From NCBI GenBank assembly GCA_949130495.1, contig OX422221.1, positions 476,427,159 through 476,491,158 of the forward strand: DNA of 64,000 nucleotides, in the 5' to 3' direction. Every line of letters starts with the position of its first letter. Position 1 is the first letter of the stretch. The notes below the pieces were generated by a model, which saw only the letters and a program-made list of their open reading frames with translations, had not been told where the DNA came from and ran no database searches. Positions 50,141 through 59,197 of this stretch are shown one piece after another. This DNA is from Sambucus nigra (taxonomy: Eukaryota; Streptophyta; Magnoliopsida; Dipsacales; Adoxaceae). The translations under genes and the position numbers were made by a program.

Positions 50141-53134
50141 CGTGCGAGGTGTTAGTAACTTACGGGACCATTTTGTTGCTGTTTTTCATTTTCACCCTTC
50201 GATGGCATGCTTTTATGCATAAGTTCAATTTTTTGCAAAATCACGTCGTACACTCAAACCGGGAGCCCCGTGACTACGCGGTCGGTTCCTACGAGTCACA
50301 TTGGTCCCGTGCGAGGTGTTCGTGACTCTTACGGTACCGTTTTGTGGTTGTTTTACGTTTTTACCCTTCGATGGCATGTTTTTATGCTTAAGTCTATTTT
50401 TTGCAAATTTACGTCGTACACTCAAACCGATAGCCCCATGACTACGCGGTCGGTTCCTACGAGTCACATTGGTCCCGTGCGAGGTGTTCGTGACTCTTAC
50501 GGTACCGTTTTGTGGCTATTTTACGTTGTCAGCCTTCGATGGCATGTTTTTATGCATAAGTCTTTTTTTTTACAAATTCACGTCGTACACTCAAACCGGG
50601 AGCCCCGTGACTACGCGGTCGGTTCCTAAGTGTCGCATTGGTCCCCTGCGAGGTGTTCGTGACTCTTACGGTACCGTTTTGTGGTTGTTTTTCGTTTTCA
50701 CCCTTCGATTGCATGTTTTTATGCATAAGTCTAATTTTTTGCACATTCACGTCGTACACTCAAACCGGGAGCCCCGTGACTACGCGGTCGGTTCCTACGA
50801 GTCACATTGGTCCCGTGCGAGGTGTTCGTGACTCTTATGGTACCGTTTTTTGGCTATTTTACGTTGTCAACATTCGATGGAATGTTTTTAGCCATAAGTC
50901 TATTTTTTTGCAAATTCACGTCGTACACTCAAACCGGGAGCCCAGTGGCTACGCGGACGGTTCCTATGAATCACATTGGTCCCGTGCGAGGTGTTCGGGA
51001 CTCTTACGGTACCGTTTTGTGGCTGTTTTATGTTTTCACCCTTCGATGGCATGTTTTTATGCTTAAGTCTAATTTTTTGCAAGTTCACGCTGTACACTCA
51101 AACTGGGATCCCCGTGATTACGCGGTCGGTTCCTACGAGTCACATTGGTCCCGTGTTAGGTGTTCGTGACTCTTACGGTAGAGTTTTGTGGCTGTTTTAC
51201 GTTTTCACCCTTCGATGACATGTTTTTATGCTTAAGTCTAATTTTTTGCCAATTCACACCGTACACTGAAACCGGGATCCTCGTGACTACGCGATCGATT
51301 CCTACGAGTCCCATTGGTCCTGTGCGAGGTGTTCGTGACTGTTACGGTACCGTTTTGTGGCTGTTTTACGTTTTCACCCTTCGATGGCATGTTTTTATGC
51401 ACAAGTCTAATTTTTTGCAAATTCACGTCGTACACTCAAACCGGGAGCCCCGTGACTACGTGGTCGGTTCCTACGAGTCGTATTGGTCTCGTGCGAGGTG
51501 TTCGTGACTCTTACGGGACCGTTTTGAGGCAGTTTTACGATTTCACCCTTCGATGGCATGTTTTTATGCATAAGTCTAATTTTTTTCAAATTCACGTCGT
51601 ACACTCAAATCGGGAGCCCCGTGACTACGCAATCGGTTCCTACGAGTCGCATTGGTCCCGTGCGACGTGCTCGTGACTCTTAAGGGACCGTTTTGTGGTT
51701 GTTTTACGTTTTCAGCCTTCGATGACATGTTTTTATGCATAAGTCTATTTTTTTGCAAATTCACGTCTTACACTCAAATCGGGATTCCCATGAATACGCG
51801 GTCGGTTCCTACGGGTCGCATTGGTCCCGTACGAGGTGTTCGTGACTCTTACGGTACCATTTTGTGGCAGTTTTACGTTTTCACCCTTCGATGGTACGTT
51901 TTTATGCACAAGTCAATTTTTTTGCAAATTCACGTTGTACACTCAAACCGGGAGCCCCGTGACTACGCGGTCGGTTCCTACGAGTCACATTGGTCCCGTG
52001 CGAGGTCTTAGTAACTCTTACGCTACCGTTTTGTTTCTATTTTACGTTTTCACCCTTCGATGGCATGTTTTTATGCTTAAGTCTAATTTTTTTGCAAATT
52101 CACGCCGTACACTGAAACCGGGAGCCCCGTGACTACACAGTCGGTTCCTACGAGTCGCATTGGTCCCGTGCGAGGTGTTCGGGATTCTTACGGTACCGTT
52201 TTGTGGCTGTTTTACGTTTCACCCTTCAATGGCATGTTTTTATGCATAAGTTAATTTTTTGCAAATTTACGTCGTACACTCAAACCGCGAGCCCCGTGAC
52301 TACGTGGTCGGTTCCTACGAGTCGCATTGGTCCCATGCGAGGTGTTCGTGACTCTTACGGTACTGTTTTGTGGTTGTTTAACGTTTTCACTCTTCAATGG
52401 CATGTTTTTATGGATAAGTCTAATATTTTGCAAATTCACATCGTACACTCAAACCGAGAGCCCCGTGACTATGCGGTCGGTTCCTACTAGTCGCATTGGT
52501 CCCGTGCGAGGTGTTCGTGACTCTTACGGGACCGTTTTGTGTATGTTTATCATTTTCACCCTTCGATGGCATGTTTTTATGCATAAGTCTATTTTTTAGC
52601 GAATTCACGTCGTACACTCAAACCGGGAGCCCCGTGACTACGCGGTCGGTTCCTACGTGTCACATTGGTCCCGTGCGAGGTGTTCGTGACTCTTACGGGA
52701 CCGTTTTGTGGCTGTTTTACATTTTCACCCTACGATGGCATGTTTTTATGCTTAAGTCTAATTTTTTGCAAATATACGTCGTACACTCAAACCGGGAGCC
52801 CCGTGACTACGCGGTCGGTTCCTACGAGTCACATTGGTCCCGTGCGAGGTGTTCCTGACTCTTACGAGACCGTTTTGTGGTTGTTTTTATGTTTTCACCC
52901 TTCGGTTGCATGTTTTTATGCTTAAGTCTATTTTTTGCAAATTTACGTCGTACACTCAAACGGGGAGCCCCGTGACTACGCGGTCGGTTCCTGCGAGTCA
53001 CGTTGGTCCCGTGCGAGGTGTTTGTGACTCTTACGGGACCGTTTTGTGGCTGTTTTATGTTTTCACCCTTCGATTGCATATTTTTATGCTTAAGTCTATT
53101 TTTTGCAAATTTACGTCGTACACTCAAATCGGGA

Positions 53135-53300
53135 TTCACTCACACCACCTTACACAACACACAACATTATAAGTGTTAACAAAAAATGATCTAAAGCTTG
53201 CACACTATGAAATTATAACTGTTAACAAAAAATGACTCATTACAAACAATACAACGAACAATATAACAATACATACAACGAACAATATAGCAATACATGA
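53135..53300. repeat. Right flank of the satellite with short direct repeats
   Basis: Two pairs of short direct repeats (about TGTTAACAAAAAATGA, and ACAACGAACAATATA) in otherwise AT-rich spacer. Confidence 0.7.
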
Positions 53301-53428
53301 TATATATATAATCAGATATGATCAGATATAACTATATAACAATATATATAATCAGATATATATATATATATATATCAGTATATATTATATCAATATATAT
53401 TTATATGATTATCTATATATATATATCA

Positions 53429-53474
<46 letters not shown>

Positions 53475-53690
53475 TCTATATTATATGGTTATATAAATAC
53501 ATCTGTATATATTATATCAGTATATATTTATATGATTTTGTTATATAAATACATCAGTATATATTATATCAGTATATATTTATATGATTATATATATATG
53601 ATTATCATATATAAATATCAGTATATAATCAGATATATGATAATCAAGTATATTTATATGATTTTATATATATATATATATCACAGCCGT
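53301..53690. repeat. AT-rich microsatellite (ATATCAG/TATAT type)
   Basis: Repeats of TATATCAGTATATATTATAT and TATATGATT variants. Tyr/Ile frames here are not genes. Confidence 0.9.
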
Positions 53691-53699
53691 TTTTTAAAC

Positions 53700-53817
53700 C
53701 TAAAAATCGAGCCCCAAAAATCGATTAGACAAAGATCTGAAAAATTGATTAAACCAAAAAATCGATTAGACAAAGATCTTAACAATCGATTAAACCCAAA
53801 AATCGATTAGATAAAGA

Positions 53818-53822
<5 letters not shown>
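53700..53822. repeat. About 45-bp tandem repeat, 2-3 copies
   Basis: Three occurrences of AAAATCGATTAGA followed by CAAAGATCT or TAAAGATCT, separated by TTGATTAAACC-like sequence. Confidence 0.8.
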
Positions 53823-53888
<66 letters not shown>

Positions 53889-53912
53889 GAGAGAGAGAGA
53901 GAGAGAGAGAGG
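53823..53912. repeat. (TA)n followed by (GA)n
   Basis: About 60 bp of TA dinucleotides to 53882, then a GA run at about 53888-53911. Confidence 0.95.
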
Positions 53913-54124
53913 GATACCCCGTAAAAGATGGAGCGGTGGTGACTGGTGGGGCGGAGCGACGGTGACGGTGGTGGTCGGTGGGGCGCCAGACTTTGATCGC
54001 GACGGAGAGGTTTCAGAAAGGAGGGTTCGTGTGTTTGTTTTTTACGGAAAGTGTTTCGGAAATAAGGGTTTGGAAATTAAATCTTATTTGACAAAAAGAT
54101 AAAATACATTTAGCATCACAATTT
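53913..54124. other. GC-rich block in the CACTA right end
   Basis: 53925-54010 is rich in GGTGG/GACGG triplets and clearly GC-richer than its surroundings. On the minus strand it follows an AT-rich stretch and precedes a CT run, resembling a promoter plus first exon of a plant gene, with a possible GGG|GTATCC donor near 53920. No protein is recognised. It may be a relic transposon promoter or a captured host fragment. Confidence 0.4.
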
Positions 54125-54405
54125 TTGTTGTTGACAAAAGTCTTCTATTTTTCTCAACACACTCTTGTGTTGCCCAAAGTCACCATATATTTGGCAACAA
54201 ACAATTATGATGCTAAAAGCTAATATTCTCCCCCCTTTTATTTTGGTACCTTCCCGCTTAAAATTTTAACCTTTGGCAACAAAATTTATTTTATGCTGCC
54301 AAAAGTACCCTCTAAAATAGTCTTTTGGCAACATAAATAAGATTTTGTTGCCAAAAGAGTATCTTTGGCAACAAAAATATCTTGTGTTGTTAAATATTGT
54401 TGCTA
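54125..54405. repeat. CACTA right subterminal repeats
   Basis: About ten looser copies of the same TTGGCAACA / TGTTGCCAA motif in both orientations, fewer and more diverged than at the left end. Confidence 0.85.
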
Positions 54406-54412
54406 ATCGTGT

Positions 54413-54426
54413 AAATTCTTGTAGTG
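54413..54426 (-). repeat. CACTA terminal inverted repeat, right
   Basis: AAATTCTTGTAGTG, the reverse complement of the left end, followed directly by the TTA duplication. Confidence 0.95.
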
Positions 54427-55122
54427 TTATTACAAGTGAAATTCGATCCAAATTCATGTTAATATATTTGACATATCCAATTCATAGACCAAACATACAT
54501 TCATTTCTTCTTGGTAATTAAATCCTTATCATATTAGGATTCCAATACAAAATACGGCACATCATATCAAGTTTCCTTGAGCAAGATAGGCCCATTTCTT
54601 TACTACGTAGCAAATAATCGCTATACGTTCTTTTATTGTTCATTGAACTTCCCAGAATTTTCATAATTTTTCTAGCGCATAACATTCTATGATATTTCAC
54701 CCAACATTAGTAAACATATTAAACAATACAAAATTAAACTTTCATAATTTTTAAGGTTCATTTGCTATGTGAAGCAATACATCGAACACGTGGCGTGCAT
54801 ACTTTCACCCTCGGGGAAGATTTCATACCCGAAATTCAAACCATCACCCAAGATTCATTTCTTGGTATTTTCACATGAGTTTTGGATATGTCACACATAT
54901 ATGAGTCTATTTCAATCTCCGATTAGAATAAATCAATTCCAGTAAGTATACAAAAATATATGGAAAGTTGAATAAACAAGGTTACTAAACGAAGCAATTT
55001 TAAGGATTTGTACCTTTAACTTAACTTAAACTTGCATCTAACCATAAATATACATCAAGGGATGAATGTTTAGTTAAAAAATGATGATTTATATTATCTA
55101 AATCAGTAATATAAGAAAAACA
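54427..55122 (-). mobile_element. Element M: 5' LTR, piece 2
   Basis: Resumes with the TTA duplication and TTACAAGTGAAATTC, collinear with the other LTR from about 21831 to 22523. Ends in AAACA, the target duplication of the solo LTR. Confidence 0.85.
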
Positions 55123-56185
55123 TGTAAGGACATATTTTCATAGGTCCGTTATCAATTTATTATGTTATATACCACTACACCGTCGAAGAGCATTCAAGAG
55201 CCATTTACATTAAAGACGGATCCGAATTACTCAAGTTCTTCATCATTCAAGGCTCCGCAAAGTTTACTTTGGTAAGGTTATGTTTTTAATACCTTAACTT
55301 TTCACTTAGAGCTTTTGGGATATTATTACAAAATATTTTCTAAGCGTTGGAGCAGACTTTTTCGTCAAAATTTGAGAATGAGTATTTTTTCTAAGTGTTT
55401 AAGCGGACATTAAAATAATAATTTTTTTGCAACAGTCGTTCGAGTGACATAGCATGTCGGTCGCGCGAGATGGCATGTCGCGCGATCTCGTTCGAACGAC
55501 AACTGTCCTTCGTTTGAGCGACATGCTGATCTCATTCGAACGAGCTCTGTTTTCGAGGCGATGTGTTTTTCCTATAAATACTCATTATTTGGTAACATTT
55601 TCATTAAGAAATCCCAGCATTTTATAGAACAGAAAAACTGCGAAAGCAGAATTCTTTCGGCTTCTTCCTTTTGGGGTTTCATTTCCTTTTTGGTTTTCAA
55701 TTCACAAAACTCCCATTTGCTTTAGTGAATTATTTTGGTGTTTTAGGAACACAATTTTGAATTTGTTCAACCTTTGTGGAGAAGGGATCTCCATATTTGA
55801 TCAGTGGATACCGAGCGTAGTCATTCTGGGTGTGGACGTGCCGAAGACGACGAACCGATGCCAGGAGGGTATTTCGTTGTCTCTCGTATCTTTGAAGATT
55901 TGCTGAAGGCATTGTGCATTACACACTTGTGGGCGATTATCAAGTTGTATGTAAGTCAAAGGTCTTGTGAATTCTTCAAAGTGTTTATAAAAGGTTTTAC
56001 CCGAAAGGCTTTTTTTCCTAAATCGATCATCTTTATTTTTCATGCATGGGTTGAATTACTTATGATGTTTAGATGCATGTGTATGGGCTGGATTAAGTTT
56101 GTTTAAAAATAGAATCTAATTAAATAAGTGTTCCAATTTAGAAATTTGCGAATTTAATCAATTATCGCACAATCACGTTTTTACA
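55123..56185 (+). mobile_element. Solo LTR (1063 bp) with 5-bp target duplication
   Basis: TGTAAGGACAT to GTTTTTACA, flanked by AAACA at 55118-55122 and 56186-56190. The other LTR of M carries the uninterrupted site. A TATA box (TATAAATA) lies at 55573-55580. Upstream at 55435-55550 is a cluster of CGTTCGAACGA-like palindromes reminiscent of element O. No internal region remains, so it is a product of LTR-LTR recombination. The plus-strand orientation is inferred from the TATA box. Confidence 0.85.
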
Positions 56186-56796
56186 AAACAACAAGATTTG
56201 GGGTTGGGATTACCTTCGGGACTTTTACGTAATTTCCACGGATTTTTCTCCAAATTTTCTCCTCACTTTCTTCCTAAACTTTCCACTTCTCTCTTCCTCT
56301 CAAGACAAACTCTTTAATGGATGAGTTATTCTAAAGGAGTGGATTATTTCAAGCTTTTAAAGTCAGCCAAAACCAACCTCCTTCTTTAACCAATCAAAAT
56401 TCACCATTTGTTAGCCTAATAAGACAAAATATGATTTAACGAATGGGAAAATTTGTCCCTGTTGTGTAATTCCAGCATAACTTCTCGTTCGGACCTCCGT
56501 TTAACACAACATTTGTCATGTTACAAACCTAACTCATATATCTATAACTATCCAGTTTCCTCCTCAAGTCAATTTTTATGTTATAAAGGTCAAAACTAGT
56601 CTTAAACATGAACATTCCTACCGAAAACTTCAAAATTTTATATTTGTAACTAATTCAATATTTCATGCTTTATGAAGGTAGGATTAGACTAAACATAATG
56701 ACTTAACATTATATATACTAATAACATATTATCCATATCACATAATCTAATCATGATTTAAGCATAATTTATCATAATTATATTCGGGTTATCACA
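56186..56796 (-). mobile_element. Element M: 5' LTR, piece 3
   Basis: Begins with the AAACA duplication and ACAAGATTTGGGG, collinear with about 22523-23128 of the other LTR, and ends CGGGTTATCACA. CTTGT (56797-56801) follows as the right target duplication of M. Confidence 0.85.
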
Positions 56797-56801
56797 CTTG
56801 T

Positions 56802-57626
56802 AATGTGTCTGGGCCGACAGTTTAAACGGGTCAGAGGACGATTAACAAGGGGAAGTGTGACACTTTGGTGGAAATTACCACCGAGGACGGGAGGACCATC
56901 ATAATAAAAAGTGCGAACGGTAATAAAATGGTCTAATTAAATAAAATTAACATAATGGGACTTGGAAACTTAAAATCATATTGGTGTGCGTTTTTAAATG
57001 GGTATCTCTGCAGGTAGTAAGTGATTATATTTATCCCGTTTAATTATCTCGTTTAATTAAAATATTTTATTATGATATTTATTGCGTATAATGCTACTGT
57101 CTAGATTCAAGGATCCTATTAGAGGGGAGTAGTGTGTATTCATGCTCGGGGCTCTGACCTCGTGCGTTGACTAATTTTTCAGGATAAGTTTTGGAGAAGA
57201 GGCATAGGATTCTCTGAGTTATCATTTGGAGGTGCATATGGAGTTTATTCATTTCATTGCATTGCTTAGTTAGACTTTCCTTTTCAGTCGTATTTAATTA
57301 TGAGACTTCATTTGGGTTTTATTGGGCCATTCAGTTCCAAAGTTGTTTAGAGGATTTCTGTTGATTTATTCAGTCAGTTTATCATTTAGATTTTTTTTAA
57401 TCATTATTGGAGCTTGAATTTAATTGGAGTTTTAGCATATGATGGATCTTTTGTCACTCAGTTGTGTATAATCATTTGGGATTGATTCAAATTTTATCTT
57501 AGGGACTGATTTATTTATGTCTCGTATCTTTCTCATGCTAAGAATGGAATTTATTTAGTTCACGCCCGGCTTAGTTCGGCGACGGTGGCTGGCCACCCCA
57601 TTTGTCGAATTTTGTGGGGTGTGACA
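56802..57626 (+). mobile_element. Element O: 5' LTR, right part
   Basis: Continues the LTR begun at 19395 and ends GTGGGGTGTGACA, followed by a primer site. A block ending TTTAAACGGGTCAGAGGA at about 56820-56840 repeats one just left of M (20810-20830), so the LTR carried a short duplication there. Confidence 0.65.
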
Positions 57627-57628
57627 GA

Positions 57629-57640
57629 TGGTATCAGAGC
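57629..57640 (+). other. Element O: primer-binding site (tRNA-Met type)
   Basis: TGGTATCAGAGC, a perfect 12-base match to the plant retrotransposon consensus, three bases after the LTR end. Confidence 0.85.
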
Positions 57641-57764
57641 ATGGTCGTAGGTCTCGTAGGCTATGAGTCCATTTTAGCTTTCGCGTTTCTTATCTTTGAT
57701 TCCTTTGATGATTTGTACTCTTAGTAATTCCGAGTCTAATGCGGTTATGTTCCTATATTTTTAG

Positions 57765-58343
57765 ATGGCGAACACAAGGAGAGCTGGGAGTAGGAGAGAG
57801 GAGTCTGTTTCAGGCCCTGTGCCTCAGGAGAGGTGGCGTCAGATTGTTTTAGAGGCTGAGGATTTAGCGGATATCATTCATGAGGACATGGAAGCCGATT
57901 TGGAGATGGGGAGATAGATAGGGATGACTTTAGAGGCACAGCAGTAGGGTACACCCATCTCATCTTGGTATAGGGTGAGGACCAGTTTCCTTAAGCAAAA
58001 TCCTCTCACCTTCACAGGGGGATCTGACCCAACGGTTGCTCACCAGTGGAGGAGAGACATGGAGAGGCATTTGAAGACAGTGGACTACACAGATGTGAAG
58101 AAGTAGATGTCATCAACATTTAAGCTGGCAGGGAATGTGTTGTAATGCTAAGAGAGTGCCACCACATCCGAGGAGAGAGATCAGTTGGATTATACAGAGT
58201 TTCTCATAAAGTTCAACAACAAGTACTTTCCGTAGGCAATTAGGAACGCGAAAAAGAGAGAATTTATGGACTTTGAGCAAGGTTCAAAGTAAATTGTGGA
58301 GTATGAACAGGAATTCACTAATTTATCTATGTTTGTGAAGAAC
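57765..58343 (+). pseudogene. Element O: Ty3/gypsy gag fragment
   Basis: Starts at ATG 57765 (MANTRRAGSRREES), about 125 bp after the primer site. A gag core follows (NPLTFTGGSDPTVAHQWRRD, later DYTEFLIKFNNKYFP and EYEQEFTNLSMF). Stops occur early (TAG after DLEMGR at about 57916) and repeatedly afterwards. Homology ends near 58343, where the Copia element begins. No pol of this element is present in the window. Confidence 0.7.
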
Positions 58344-59054
58344 CTTATACTCTTGACTCACTTGAGTCTGTATTGTATAAGTGTTCATCTAATTTGAAAA
58401 TTGTGACAAAATTGTGTCTATCCTAGAAACTAAAGAACCCCAGAGTTTTGTTTGCTATTTCATTCCTCTTACTTGATTGATCTAGATAATTTTACCAACA
58501 CTCACACACAATAGAATTGCATTCATACACCTCATATGGCATATAATTGTGTGTATATATGTTGAGTGTGTTTAAATCCCTAAAATTATTTTTTAATATT
58601 TTTTGGGGAATTTATAAACTTTTAAAATAAGGTTTTTATTAATTAAAATTTCCTTTTAAAAGTTTTTGGGGTCAATCTGCAATTATGTATTGGTGGTTAT
58701 ATTGGCTCAATGTTTGCTTGGGTAGAATTCGAAAGCAGCAGAGACTTCAGGGTGCGTTTGTAATTATGTTTGGACGCGCGTTTGTTAACCCATTTGTGCC
58801 CAACATCTGTTGCATCCTTATTGGTTGATTTTGTGTTTCTTCGAAGAGAGTAAACTAGCGTTGGTTAACAGCCCTTGGATCGTTTTTATAAACAAGCCGC
58901 ATGCGCCCTTACATAATCCATGTGAACCTTATTTGAGCCAATTAGGAGTATTATAACCACCGCCTCTATTTAAACCATTGGATCAAAGTCAATCATACAA
59001 GACCAGATCCTAGCCCTTGATCTTGGTCTGTGTTCTTGAATCTTCTCAGCCTCC

Positions 59055-59061
59055 TATAAAA
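59055..59061 (+). promoter_or_regulatory. TATA box of the Copia LTR
   Basis: TATAAAA followed about 50 bp later by a purine-rich GA tract (59109-59172), a typical plant core promoter and leader layout. Confidence 0.5.
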
Positions 59062-59108
59062 GGACCCCTACCCTCAGCCATCTGAGACTTTTTGCCACTT
59101 TGTTCATT

Positions 59109-59172
59109 TGAGAGAAAAGAGAGAAAAGAGAGAGAAGAGAGAGAAGAGAGAAGAGAGGAGAGAGAGAGAAAC
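59109..59172 (+). repeat. GA-rich tract
   Basis: GAGAGAAAAGAGAGA-type repeats downstream of the TATA box. Confidence 0.9.
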
Positions 59173-59182
59173 CAGAGTTAGG

Positions 59183-59197
59183 AAACCCTAACCCTAA
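59183..59197 (+). promoter_or_regulatory. Telobox (AAACCCTAACCCTAA)
   Basis: Two tandem plant telomere-type units directly after the GA tract. Teloboxes are known regulatory elements of plant promoters and 5' leaders; a function here is inferred. Confidence 0.5.

Larger units (their letters stand above)
32099..53134 (+). repeat. 169-bp satellite array, about 124 monomers
   Basis: Head-to-tail monomers of 169 bp with few indels. Conserved blocks are TCCTACGAGTC(A/G)CATTGGTC, CCGTGCGAGGTGTTCGTGAC, ACGG(T/G)ACCGTTTTGTGG, TTTTCACCCTTCGATGGCAT, GTTTTTATGCATAAGTCTAA, TTTTTTGCAAATTCACGTCG, TACACTCAAACCGGGAGCCC and CGTGACTACGCGGTCGGT. The frequent ACGGTACCGT is a 10-bp palindrome containing a KpnI site. 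As 169 is not a multiple of 3, chance frames shift each repeat and end within one to three monomers. No interruption by other sequence is seen. Confidence 0.95.
28958..54426. mobile_element. Giant non-autonomous CACTA (En/Spm) element carrying a satellite array
   Basis: The ends are CACTACAAGAATTT and its exact reverse complement. TTA at 28955-28957 is duplicated at 54427-54429. The undisturbed site (TCATTTATTACAAG) is preserved in the other LTR of M. CACTACAAGAA termini and 3-bp duplications are diagnostic of the CACTA superfamily. Both ends carry subterminal arrays of a TTGGCAACA motif in both orientations, the kind of sites TNPA-like proteins bind. I find no transposase domain. The 25,469-bp interior is AT-rich spacer, AT palindromes, about 21 kb of 169-bp satellite, more microsatellite and a short GC-rich block. 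Confidence 0.9.
20868..56796 (-). mobile_element. Element M: Tekay/Del-like chromovirus (Ty3/gypsy), with later insertions
   Basis: A complete minus-strand element: 3' LTR 20868-23128, internal region 23129-27995 and 5' LTR beginning at 27996. Domain order along the minus strand is gag, zinc knuckle, protease, RT, RNase H, integrase and chromodomain. The primer site is at 27979-27990. The 5' LTR was later split by a CACTA element (28958-54426) and a solo LTR (55123-56185). Removing these with one copy of each duplication gives 2261 bp, the same as the 3' LTR. All coding parts carry stops or frameshifts, so it is dead. Confidence 0.85.

Noticed and set aside
32099..53134. Many 60-208 residue open frames on both strands sharing motifs such as MVPCEVFVTL and RRNRPRSHGAPGLSVRREFAKN
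   Set aside because: They are translations of the 169-bp satellite. Monomer length is not divisible by three, frames jump every repeat, and there is no start context or family similarity.
32099..53134. CRISPR-like or rDNA spacer array
   Set aside because: The whole 169-bp unit is repeated with no unique spacers, the sequence is plant nuclear, and no rRNA sequence flanks it.
32099..53134. Bona fide centromere core
   Set aside because: Monomer length would fit, but the array is only 21 kb and is enclosed by CACTA ends. Nothing in the sequence shows CENH3 association.
28958..54426. Helitron or MITE identity for the large insertion
   Set aside because: The CACTA inverted ends with a TTA duplication exclude a Helitron, and the size and superfamily exclude a classical MITE.
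55804..56106. 100-residue plus-strand frame and overlapping minus-strand frame
   Set aside because: They lie inside the solo LTR downstream of its TATA box. No domain is seen, and LTRs of this type are non-coding.
59183..59197. Interstitial telomere repeat
   Set aside because: Only two units, placed after a TATA box and GA leader; better explained as a telobox than a telomere fusion relic.
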